Part shown: piece by piece, positions 1 to 5,307 of the stretch
Numbering within the stretch: position 1 is the stretch's first letter
Layout of the letters: every line of letters begins with the position of its first letter
From: CAZCWX01 sp964502465
Lineage (GTDB): Bacteria; Desulfobacterota; Binatia; Bin18
Reading direction: 5' to 3'
Assembly: GCA_964502465.1 (NCBI GenBank)
Contig: CAZCWX010000597.1
Location: forward strand, 1-9,450
DNA: 9,450 nucleotides
The notes under the pieces: model-generated
Seen by the model: only the letters and a program-made list of their open reading frames with translations
What the model was told of the DNA's origin: nothing
Databases searched by the model: none
Program-made: the position numbers and the translations under genes

Positions 1-2
1 AA

Positions 3-302
3 CCGGTGATCCGCAAGCAGGCGGATGCGATTATCGCCGAGTTTGCCCGGAACGTTGCCGCTCGCTTGCACGGAGCGACAGCGGCGCTGCCGGATGAGAA
101 GGAGCCGGACCAAATCCCCGTTGCCCAGCAACAACCACCGGAGCTGGGAGTATCTCCTGCGCGTCCTGTTCCGTCCAAACCCTTCATCGGCATGGCTACA
201 GGACTCAGTCTGGCGATCGTGCTCCTAACTACCCTTTCGGGCAAAGATTGCTTCGCTGCGTTCGCAATGACTCAATGCTGCGGCTTTTCAGACAGCCTCT
301 GA
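3..302 (+). CDS. CoxG-like SRPBCC protein, C-terminal part (5' end outside window)
   Basis: The reading frame is open from the left edge, so the true start lies outside the window. The visible part begins with a helix (roughly VIRKQADAIIAEFARNVAARL), the usual last helix of SRPBCC/CoxG-type proteins. A proline-rich linker follows, then one hydrophobic segment at about 192-236 (GLSLAIVLLTTL). Helix, Pro-rich linker and C-terminal membrane anchor is the known layout of carbon monoxide dehydrogenase subunit G (CoxG) proteins, which help recruit or mature molybdenum hydroxylases at the membrane. The START-like domain is not visible, so the assignment rests on architecture. After the membrane segment the last ~22 codons run through a dispersed repeat (241-273) and read GKDCFAAFAMT and onward, unlike a normal short basic CoxG tail. 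The gene converges on the dehydratase gene. It could be another membrane-anchored SRPBCC protein. Confidence 0.5.
   Translation, partial: PVIRKQADAIIAEFARNVAARLHGATAALPDEKEPDQIPVAQQQPPELGVSPARPVPSKPFIGMATGLSLAIVLLTTLSGKDCFAAFAMTQCCGFSDSL
241..273. repeat. Dispersed TTCGCT-type repeat inside the 3' end of the CoxG-like gene
   Basis: This stretch contains GATTGCTTCGCTGCGTTCGCAATGA, whose outer parts are self-complementary (ATTGC...GCAAT around a TTCGCTGCG core). Short repeats of this wording are scattered through many uncultured bacterial genomes. This copy is translated as part of the upstream gene, whose stop lies at 300-302. No second full copy is present in the window, so calling it a repeat partly relies on general knowledge. 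Confidence 0.55.
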
Positions 303-408
303 AATTCCGAGGGTAGTGTTCTCGAATTGTTGAGAGCGTTGTGTAAAAATCTGAACTGAATCTGTCGGACATGTCAGAGCAAGTGTGATTCAGCACTAAC
401 CTCCCCCT

Positions 409-512
409 CCTGTCATTCTGAGGCCAGAGGCCGAAGAATCTCTTTGCCGGAGAGACCCTTCGTTGCACTCAGGGTGACAAGGCGAGTATATCAATCTTCT
501 GGTGGTCTGATT
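409..512. repeat. Dispersed repeat, copy 1, between convergent genes
   Basis: The tract has the TCATTCTGAGG...GAAGAATCTCT and GAGACCCTTCG...CAGGGTGACA wording of a common bacterial dispersed repeat. Positions 451-512 align with 2779-2839. The 29-nt AGAGACCCTTCG...GGTGACA block has the same length in both, a 13-nt spacer follows, and then come AATCTT and GTGGTCTGATT, separated by 3 nt here and 2 nt in the other copy. It lies between the convergent CoxG-like and dehydratase genes. The rest of the 303-583 gap shows no gene and no classical hairpin-plus-T-run terminator. Confidence 0.7.
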
Positions 513-583
513 TAGCTGCTCCTCCACGTTTAACCAGAGCATTTCTATGAATTTTTGCGTGTTACGCTACTTCTTAGGCGCGC

Positions 584-886
584 TTAACTGGTTCCTTTTG
601 CTAACGCTTCCATTTTGCTGGCCAAGGTAAAATCGAGCTCGCTGATCCCACCGGCGTCGTGGGTCATCAGGTCCACTTTGACCGTGCTATAGACGTTGAA
701 CCATTCGGGATGATGGTTCAGAGATTCTGCCACCAGTGCAGCACTGGTCATGAAACCAAAAGCCTGGACAAAATCCTTAAACTTGTACTCACGGTGTAAC
801 TTGCCGTTCGCCACTGTCCAGCCAGAGATGTGGCTCAGCCGAGCTTGCATCTCACTGTCAGAAAGTTTTTCCTGTTTTGTCGCCAT
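584..886 (-). CDS. phhB: Pterin-4a-carbinolamine dehydratase (4a-hydroxytetrahydrobiopterin dehydratase)
   Basis: A 100-residue protein, the usual family length. The family dehydrates 4a-hydroxytetrahydropterin to quinonoid dihydropterin in the cytoplasm, recycling the cofactor of aromatic amino acid hydroxylases; some members have other pterin roles. The signature is clear: NHHPEW at residues 57-62, then a beta strand with VYSTVKVDLMTHDAGG (65-80), including His76 and Asp77, and ISELDF. The start at 886 is chosen over an in-frame start at 946 because AAGGAG lies just upstream and the family begins near this methionine. The extra 20 residues of the longer form do not look like family sequence. 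No phenylalanine hydroxylase gene is beside it, so the partner is unknown. A promoter-like pair (958-985) and a hairpin repeat (932-959) lie upstream. The family assignment is secure; the symbol is by analogy. Confidence 0.93.
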   Translation of the reverse strand: MATKQEKLSDSEMQARLSHISGWTVANGKLHREYKFKDFVQAFGFMTSAALVAESLNHHPEWFNVYSTVKVDLMTHDAGGISELDFTLASKMEALAKGTS

Positions 887-931
887 AAAAATTTCTCCTT
901 CCTCGCTAGTCAGAGAACCTTTTCCCAGATC

Positions 932-959
932 GTAAGGGCGTGGCACGCTGTGCCCCTAC
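932..959. repeat. Palindromic GTAGGGGC-type repeat, hairpin in the dehydratase leader
   Basis: GGCAC (942-946) and GTGCC (950-954) pair perfectly around GCT, and the flanks GTAAGGGC and CCCCTAC extend the hairpin imperfectly. The GTAGGGGC...GCCCCTAC wording is a common dispersed palindrome. On the minus strand it would lie at the start of the dehydratase transcript, so it may affect mRNA stability. The hairpin is visible; any role is inference. Confidence 0.5.
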
Positions 960-985
960 TGTAACCTGTCATCGGCTCAAGTCAA
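958..985 (-). promoter_or_regulatory. Candidate sigma70-type promoter for the dehydratase gene
   Basis: Read on the minus strand, TTGACT (985-980, five of six to consensus) is followed after 16 nt by TACAGT (963-958, four of six). Transcription would start near 951-954, leaving a leader of about 65 nt. It is the best promoter-like pair I could find by eye in the gap. Confidence 0.35.
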
Positions 986-1008
986 TTGACACAGAGGCCC
1001 TACAGGTT
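963..1008. promoter_or_regulatory. Nested palindrome, possible operator between divergent genes
   Basis: GTCAATTGAC (981-990) is a perfect 10-bp palindrome. It is enclosed by a 7-bp inverted repeat, AACCTGT (963-969) and ACAGGTT (1002-1008). The palindrome creates back-to-back -35-like hexamers: TTGACA at 986-991 for the rightward gene and TTGACT for the leftward gene. No good -10 follows the rightward one. A dimeric regulator such as MarR or TetR type could bind here; this is inference. Confidence 0.4.
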
Positions 1009-1113
1009 TTGTCCCTTTGCCGAGAGGGTCGTTCTCCTCGACAGCCGCCATGCTCTCATATAGGTTGCCGGCGAGAAAGAGTTGGATGAGATCATCAACA
1101 TGAGGAGGATAAC

Positions 1114-2022
1114 ATGACACGAAAACCAGCAGTAGGCCTGGCGGCCATGCCTGGTCGGCGGAGGGCAACGCTCGAACTTGCACAACGGATCGAACGGGAA
1201 GGTTTTTCCGGCATTTACTGCCACAGCGTCGGCGATAACATGGGCCTCTGTACTGTTCTGGCCTTTGCCACTCATGAGATCCCCTTGGGCACCAGCATTG
1301 CCAATATGTATACGCGCCATCCGTTTGATTATGCCCAAACCGCGGCATTTCTGCATGAGGTATCAAACGGTCGCTTCCGGTTTGGTATTGGTGTCAGTCA
1401 CGGGCCTATTCACCAACGACTAGGATTGCAGGTCGGCAAACCGCTGAGTGATATCCGCAAGTTTGTCGATGATCTCCACGCCAGCGCACCGCAAGCAGGA
1501 GCACTGCCACCAATTCTGTTGGCGGCGTTGCGCAAGCCGATGGCACGGCTTGCCGGGGAAATCGCTCAAGGGGCGATTTGGGCGAATGCCGCGCGTTCCC
1601 ACATGGCAGAATCCATCCGCGTTTTTCCCGCAGAGAAGGTACGCGATCACTCGTTTGTGATTGCCAATATGGTTCCAACCTGCATTGCCGAGGACAGAGC
1701 AACGGCCGCAGCGGTACATCGGCGCACGCTCACGAACTATGTGCGTCTGCCAAACTACCAGCAGTATTGGATTGAGGCAGGCTTTGCAGAAGAAATGCGA
1801 GCGATTCAGCAAGCGATTACCAATAAAGAAGATGACAAGATTCCGCAGCTCATGTCTGACCGTTGGTTACAGCAGGTGACACTGTATGGCACTGCTGCCG
1901 ATGTCCGCGAGGGAATTGAGGCCTGGTACGCTGCAGGTGTAAACACGCTCATCGTCGTGCCTTCATCGGCGCGCGGCAATCAAATGGTCGCGTGTGAGGA
2001 GATTATCGCCGCACTCCACTAA
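1114..2022 (+). CDS. Luciferase-like (LLM) flavin/F420-dependent oxidoreductase
   Basis: A 302-residue cytoplasmic protein of the bacterial luciferase-like superfamily, TIM-barrel enzymes that use FMN or coenzyme F420. Visible family features are the early barrel helix ELAQRIEREGFSGIY (21-35), LGTSIANMYTRHP (58-70), and the core motif SNGRFRFGIGVSHGP (84-98). The strand-helix PILLAALRKPMARLAGEIAQGAIW (133-156) matches the usual PxxlaAlgpkmlelAgeiaDG region. An insertion-like helical part follows, then GTAADVREGIEAWYAAGVNTLIVVP near the end, again typical. The start at 1114 has AGGAGG five bases upstream. The sequence resembles the F420-linked branch more than alkane sulfonate monooxygenases, but cofactor and substrate cannot be read from it. 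The ferritin-like gene follows after 67 bp on the same strand and may be cotranscribed. The upstream region carries the palindrome at 981-990. Confidence 0.9.
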   Translation: MTRKPAVGLAAMPGRRRATLELAQRIEREGFSGIYCHSVGDNMGLCTVLAFATHEIPLGTSIANMYTRHPFDYAQTAAFLHEVSNGRFRFGIGVSHGPIHQRLGLQVGKPLSDIRKFVDDLHASAPQAGALPPILLAALRKPMARLAGEIAQGAIWANAARSHMAESIRVFPAEKVRDHSFVIANMVPTCIAEDRATAAAVHRRTLTNYVRLPNYQQYWIEAGFAEEMRAIQQAITNKEDDKIPQLMSDRWLQQVTLYGTAADVREGIEAWYAAGVNTLIVVPSSARGNQMVACEEIIAALH

Positions 2023-2089
2023 GATTGGCTCGTTTTTCCTGTAGTCTGTTGACGCGCTTGCGCAGAAGATTCTGTAAAGGAGGGACACC

Positions 2090-2620
2090 ATGGCAACCGA
2101 GGGAAAAGCACAACGACGGCAAATTTATGGTGGATACAAAGGCAAGGACAGCCCGAACGAACGGGACAGGCTCACGCATTTCCTGGATGAATACCGCTGT
2201 AGCGAAGGGTTCGTGGCCGAATATCTGTCCCACTGGATTGAGCTCAGCAAGCACGAAAACCTCAAAGGCGGCTTGCGTACCATACGAGAGCGCGAGGCGG
2301 CTCACTCCCGTTTGCTGGAAGCACGCCTCCGTGAGCTCGGTGGCGTTCCACAAGCCACGATTCCGGCAGAACGACGCGAGCAGAGTCTGGCGCTCTATGC
2401 CTCGGCTGAGAAGACGGATGTCGAGAAACTACAGTCGCTGGCAATCCTGTTCCAAGACCCAGATGATTTTCTGCAGCCGCTCACTGATCTGATTGCCCAG
2501 GTTCAAGAGGATCCGCACAGTAAGGAGTTATTACGTACGATCCTCGACGACGAACGCGCCAGTATCAGTTGGCTGGTCGAAACCTACAAAACCCTCGGCG
2601 CGACTGACAGGGCGCGATAA
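2090..2620 (+). CDS. Ferritin-like four-helix protein of unknown function
   Basis: A 176-residue, strongly helical, soluble protein with no signal peptide or membrane segment. Four helices can be drawn at about 28-52, 60-83, 110-139 and 142-168. Helix B carries EREAAHSRLLEARLRELGG, with Glu69 and His72 in the ExxH spacing of ferritin-like diiron proteins, and helix A has acidic residues at 39 and 44. Helix D has Glu155 in DDERAS without the ExxH of true diiron enzymes, and helix C has no obvious Glu ligand. The metal site may therefore be incomplete and the fold may serve another purpose. AAGGAGG lies six bases before the ATG at 2090. It follows the oxidoreductase by 67 bp on the same strand, so a shared transcript is possible. 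The fold is inferred from pattern only; no specific function can be given. Confidence 0.7.
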   Translation: MATEGKAQRRQIYGGYKGKDSPNERDRLTHFLDEYRCSEGFVAEYLSHWIELSKHENLKGGLRTIREREAAHSRLLEARLRELGGVPQATIPAERREQSLALYASAEKTDVEKLQSLAILFQDPDDFLQPLTDLIAQVQEDPHSKELLRTILDDERASISWLVETYKTLGATDRAR

Positions 2621-2662
2621 CGGAGACGAGCCACACGGCGAGAGATCTAAAAAATCCAGTGC

Positions 2663-2839
2663 GTCGGGGCGAAGCATTCAGCAGCATCTACTATGCATCG
2701 CTTCTGTCAGAGCGTCCGCCTTCCGTTCGCTCTGAGCCCTTCGGCTTCGCTCCATTACGCTCAGGATATATCTAACTGAGAGACCCTTCGCTTCGCCCAG
2801 GGTGACAGTGCCGGAAGACTAATCTTGTGTGGTCTGATT
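2663..2839. repeat. Composite dispersed repeat, copy 2, running into the SDR stop codon
   Basis: The tract joins several repeat-like pieces: GGGGCGAAGCATTCAGC near 2666-2682, a CCTTCGGCTTCGCTCC piece near 2738-2754, and GAGACCCTTCG...GGGTGACA at 2778-2807. The part 2779-2839 aligns with copy 1 at 451-512 with equal block length and spacer. The SDR stop (2819-2821) and its last codons lie inside the shared element. The tract fills the convergent gap after the ferritin-like gene. Confidence 0.65.
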
Positions 2840-3661
2840 GAGCCGATACATGCGGATTGGACGCGGGGTACGCCACAATTCCGGTTGCTCTCGCCACTGT
2901 TTCCCTGCACTCATGCCACCGTCCACAACCATGATATGTCCTGTTACGAAATTTGACTCATTACTGGCGAGCCACAGGGCTGCCTGGGCAATGTCTGTCG
3001 GTTCACCAATCCGACCCAGGGGCTGCGCGTTTGCCATGTATTGGCGGAGTTTGTCGATGTGCTCAGTCGTGGCATCTGGACGGCCCGCCGCAAGTGGAGT
3101 GGCGATAGCGCCCGGACAGATGCAATTGACCCGAACTCCCCATTCTCCTAATTCGAGCGCGGCTGACTTGGTCAGGTGAACCACCGCTGCTTTTGCCGCG
3201 CTATACAAATGCGGGCCGAGACCAGCTTGTAGGCCTGCGATACTGCCGGTGTTAAGCATGTTTCCAGAGCGCTGTCGCTTCATAATAGGTGAGGCATACT
3301 TGATGCCAAGGAAGACCCCTTTGACCAGGACGTCAAAAGTCATGTCGAAGTCTTCGACACTGGTATCTTCGAGTGGTCCTAGGGCACCGCCAAATCCAGC
3401 GTTGTTAAAGAGACAGTCGAGCCGGCCCCAGCGTGAAACAGCGGCATCAATCGCGGCTTTCACCTCGACCTCGTGGGTGACATTGACCTGCACAAATGCC
3501 GCTTCCTGGCCAAGCTCAGCCACCAGCGCGTGTCCTTTGTCTTCCTGCATATCGGCGATGAGCACGCGGGCGCCTTCAGCAGCGAACAGACGCACGGTCG
3601 CTTCCCCAATCCCGCTTGCCCCTCCAGTGATAACGGCAACTTTTCCGTCGAGTTTCCCCAT
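2819..3661 (-). CDS. Classical SDR-family NAD(P)-dependent dehydrogenase
   Basis: A 280-residue cytoplasmic Rossmann-fold oxidoreductase. Features in order: TGGASGIG (12-19) for cofactor binding; Asp37 after the second strand, which usually selects NAD over NADP; NNAG (86-89); catalytic Ser140; the Y153-x-x-x-K157 pair in YSAAK; PGAIATPL (183-190); and the C-terminal GHIMVVDGGMSAG (241-253). The Asn of the Asn-Ser-Tyr-Lys tetrad is expected in the VN-x-KG stretch, but here it reads DVLVKG, with Leu at that place. The start at 3661 is preferred because AAGGAG lies 6-7 bases upstream; an upstream in-frame GTG at 3676 overlaps that site. The last residues (LNQTTQD) lie in a dispersed repeat. It resembles dehydrogenases annotated as glucose 1-dehydrogenase or levodione/cyclohexanol type, but the substrate cannot be set. 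It is divergent from the membrane protein gene. Confidence 0.92.
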   Translation of the reverse strand: MGKLDGKVAVITGGASGIGEATVRLFAAEGARVLIADMQEDKGHALVAELGQEAAFVQVNVTHEVEVKAAIDAAVSRWGRLDCLFNNAGFGGALGPLEDTSVEDFDMTFDVLVKGVFLGIKYASPIMKRQRSGNMLNTGSIAGLQAGLGPHLYSAAKAAVVHLTKSAALELGEWGVRVNCICPGAIATPLAAGRPDATTEHIDKLRQYMANAQPLGRIGEPTDIAQAALWLASNESNFVTGHIMVVDGGMSAGKQWREQPELWRTPRPIRMYRLNQTTQD

Positions 3662-3866
3662 GCTTTTCTCCTTCACATAAACAAGACTTCTTGCTGAGAG
3701 GTCTCAATATCCCTGACCGTGTTGCTAGGTGCAAGTCTGGGTGAGAAGAACCTTGCGGTCTGCTATTGGTGTAGAGGCAAGGATCGGAGAGCAGGATGAA
3801 AGGTCTGACCTCGTTGGCTGATCCGTTGTTGGAGAAGCATGATTTCTCTACGCAGAGGAGTTGAGT

Positions 3867-4292
3867 GTGGCAGCAAAAGAGTTTACTGGACTCAGTTTCT
3901 TTGTGCGACTTACCTTCGCCATTCTCCTGGTGGGTGCCAGTTACAATCCGGAAGGTGCATCGTACTACCACTGGATCGTGCAGGAGTTTCCTGACTTTGG
4001 TCCCGAGAAGGCAGTTGTCGGGGTTTTGCTCGTGATCGGCTGGGTGATCTTCTTGCGGGCCACGTTCCGTTCCTTGGGACGGGTTGGTCTGATCTTAGCA
4101 CTCGCTTTCTTCGGGTCTCTTGTGTGGTTGTTCACCAGCTGGGGCTGGATCTCACCGGACAGTCCGCGTGCGGTGACCTATACGAGTTTGGGGATTCTCT
4201 CCGCAACCTTAGCGATTGGTATGAGTTGGTCGTACATTCGGCGTCGTATGAGTGGTCAGGTCGATGTTGATGAGGTTGATGAGAATACCTGA
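3867..4292 (+). CDS. DUF6524-type inner membrane protein, four predicted membrane helices
   Basis: A 141-residue integral membrane protein. Hydrophobic segments lie at about 11-25, 47-65, 71-90 and 104-123, with an acidic tail QVDVDEVDENT. The conserved-looking phrases YNPEGASYYHW, GVLLVIGWVIFLRATFRSLG and AIGMSWSYIRRRMSGQVDVD match my recollection of the DUF6524 family, which has no assigned function. The GTG at 3867 is chosen because GAGGAG (3855-3860) is six bases upstream. A TTG at 3861 in the same frame would touch the ribosome binding site and is unlikely. The 205-bp gap to the divergent SDR gene must hold both promoters, but I saw no strong -35/-10 pair. It is followed by the repeat-rich convergent gap before 4870. 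Confidence 0.78.
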   Translation: MAAKEFTGLSFFVRLTFAILLVGASYNPEGASYYHWIVQEFPDFGPEKAVVGVLLVIGWVIFLRATFRSLGRVGLILALAFFGSLVWLFTSWGWISPDSPRAVTYTSLGILSATLAIGMSWSYIRRRMSGQVDVDEVDENT

Positions 4293-4538
4293 ATCCACGG
4301 GTAAGCCTAAGAAGAAAAACCGCAGGCATCGACTTTACTTCGCGCAGTACCCCTGCCGCGAGTGGAACACCCGCCACGAAGAAAATGAACAGCTCGCGGA
4401 GGTCGAGATTCATTTCATGCGTGAGAACACCCTCCCGCAGCCTCAGGTTGCCATGCCTTATAAGATAGTGCTCTGGAAGCATGCCTGTTCCCAAACGGCT
4501 CAATAGCCTTCCGGATTGCCGGGGTTGAGGAGGACGCA
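4293..4538. other. Intergenic stretch, no recognised gene
   Basis: Frames are open on both strands (for example 4252-4506 on plus and 4132-4617 on minus), but none has a ribosome binding site or a recognisable family motif. The stretch may be decayed coding sequence. I see no terminator with a T-run after the membrane protein gene. Confidence 0.4.
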
Positions 4539-4667
4539 ATGCCTGCGGCGCAGGCGCAAAAACGCATTCAGGAGAACCCCTTTCACGCAGGCGAGTTAGA
4601 GCCCCACGATCACACACGGAAAGAAAGTCTCAGTTCTCTTTGCTGGGCCTTTTGGGCTAACCAGTGA
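4539..4667 (+). CDS. Possible 42-residue small protein, unknown
   Basis: An ATG at 4539 has an excellent ribosome binding site, GAGGAGG at 4527-4533, five bases upstream. The frame runs to a TGA at 4665-4667, giving MPAAQAQKRIQENPFHAGEL and a tail ending LCWAFWANQ. There is no membrane helix, signal peptide or known motif. The start region contains a GCCTGC/GCAGGC hairpin (loop GGC), which could be chance. It may be a real small gene, or the start of a gene whose remainder was lost when the repeats beginning at 4671 arrived. The evidence is essentially the ribosome binding site. Confidence 0.3.
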   Translation: MPAAQAQKRIQENPFHAGELEPHDHTRKESLSSLCWAFWANQ

Positions 4668-4670
4668 CCG

Positions 4671-4697
4671 CGAACGTAAAACGCGAAGCGTAAAACA
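4671..4697. repeat. Two-copy direct repeat GCGAA(G)CGTAAAAC
   Basis: GCGAACGTAAAAC (4671-4683) is followed directly by GCGAAGCGTAAAAC (4684-4697), differing by one inserted base. It begins just after the small ORF's stop and opens a tract of three unrelated small repeats. Confidence 0.7.
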
Positions 4698-4753
4698 GGC
4701 CAAGAATTCAGGAATCAGGAGACAGAAGCTAAACACAAGTAGTCAGTGGCACA

Positions 4754-4831
4754 AGGCTGCAGGCTATAGGCTGTAGGCTGCAGGCAAAGATGGGGACAGC
4801 CCTTCAGCCTTAAGCCTCCAGCCTGAAGCCT
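4754..4831. repeat. Mirrored heptad array: four AGGCTNN units facing four inverted units
   Basis: AGGCT occurs at 4754, 4761, 4768 and 4775, exactly seven bases apart. Its reverse complement AGCCT occurs at 4806, 4813, 4820 and 4827, again seven apart. The two arrays can pair into a long stem with an unpaired part near 4786-4805. It lies 3' of two convergent genes, so a structured transcript end or processing site is plausible. The array is directly visible; any role is inference. Confidence 0.85.
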
Positions 4832-4839
4832 CGTTCTCC

Positions 4840-4864
4840 ATTCATCATTCCGCATTCATCATTC
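4840..4864. repeat. Two direct copies of ATTCATCATTC
   Basis: ATTCATCATTC is at 4840-4850 and again at 4854-4864, separated by CGC, followed by a partial ATTCAT-like tail. It ends five bases before the stop codon of the leftward cyclase remnant (4870-4872). Confidence 0.75.
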
Positions 4865-4869
4865 ATAAT

Positions 4870-5235
4870 TTATTTCAGCCCCGCCTGGCGCAGGGCGGTA
4901 AGATACCGCTCCAAGGACGCTGGATCTTTGAAGACCATCACCCGCCTATACCACTCCAGAGAGACATTAGAATTGAGCCGCCGGAATTCTGCCAGCTCGG
5001 CTCGGGCCTCCGCATCTCGGCCCAGCTCACTATAGCAAATAGCCAAGTGAAGGTGGGCAGGCAGAAAGTCGGGGTTGCGGATAGCAGCGCTCTGTAAGGT
5101 TACGATCGCTTCATCATATCGCCCCGCCAAGCGGTAGGCCGTGAGAGTACGAATGGTCGCTTCTTCGTCCTCCCCCATCAGGCGACTGTAGCCAGCGACA
5201 TCGGCACTCAGGATCGCGGCAAGCTTGCGCTCCAT
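4870..5235 (-). CDS. Class III adenylate/guanylate cyclase-TPR protein with large internal deletion
   Basis: An intact 121-residue frame joining two ends of a much longer protein. Residues 1-35 (MERKLAAILSADVAGYSRLM, then GEDEEATIRTLTAYR) are the typical N-terminus of class III nucleotide cyclases, including Asp12, normally a metal ligand. From residue 36 the sequence is a TPR C-terminus: LAGRYDEAIVTLQSAAIRNPDFLPAHLHLAICYSELGRDAEARAEL and the closing DPASLERYLTALRQAGLK. Full-length relatives are roughly 500-600 residues with the catalytic domain between these parts. Almost the whole cyclase domain is missing, so cyclase activity is not expected. The junction lies at codons for AYR (about 5131-5139), a triplet that fits both flanks and suggests recombination at short homology. 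The start has GGGAGG five bases upstream. The NHL gene ends 72 bp upstream on the same strand. It is probably a remnant, though a small TPR protein could still be made. Confidence 0.85.
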   Translation of the reverse strand: MERKLAAILSADVAGYSRLMGEDEEATIRTLTAYRLAGRYDEAIVTLQSAAIRNPDFLPAHLHLAICYSELGRDAEARAELAEFRRLNSNVSLEWYRRVMVFKDPASLERYLTALRQAGLK

Positions 5236-5307
5236 GCGTACCTCCCCGGAATGGTTATCCCGTTGAGTTTCTTGCGAGTATCAGTCAATCTCGTTGTAGA
5301 AGAGCAA

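Noticed and set aside
1406..1812. Long open frames on the minus strand inside the oxidoreductase gene
   Set aside because: They are antisense to a clear family member, lack ribosome binding sites and show no known motif.
2049..2078. TTGACG-18-TGTAAA promoter-like pair before the ferritin-like gene
   Set aside because: The -10 would overlap the ribosome binding site, so the transcript would lack it; more likely the gene is read from the oxidoreductase promoter.
3661..3867. Divergent promoters between the SDR and membrane protein genes
   Set aside because: Candidate hexamers (for example TTGAGA or TTGCAC on the minus strand) have poor -10 partners; not strong enough to list.
4252..4506. 84-codon plus-strand frame after the membrane protein
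   Set aside because: It starts inside the membrane protein gene without a ribosome binding site and has no family features; possibly decayed sequence.
4132..4617. 161-codon minus-strand frame overlapping the membrane protein's 3' end
   Set aside because: No ribosome binding site, no recognisable domain, and it overlaps a well supported gene; low-complexity Arg/Pro-rich start.
4671..4864. Possible CRISPR array
   Set aside because: Units are 7-14 bp, too short, and there are no regular unique spacers.
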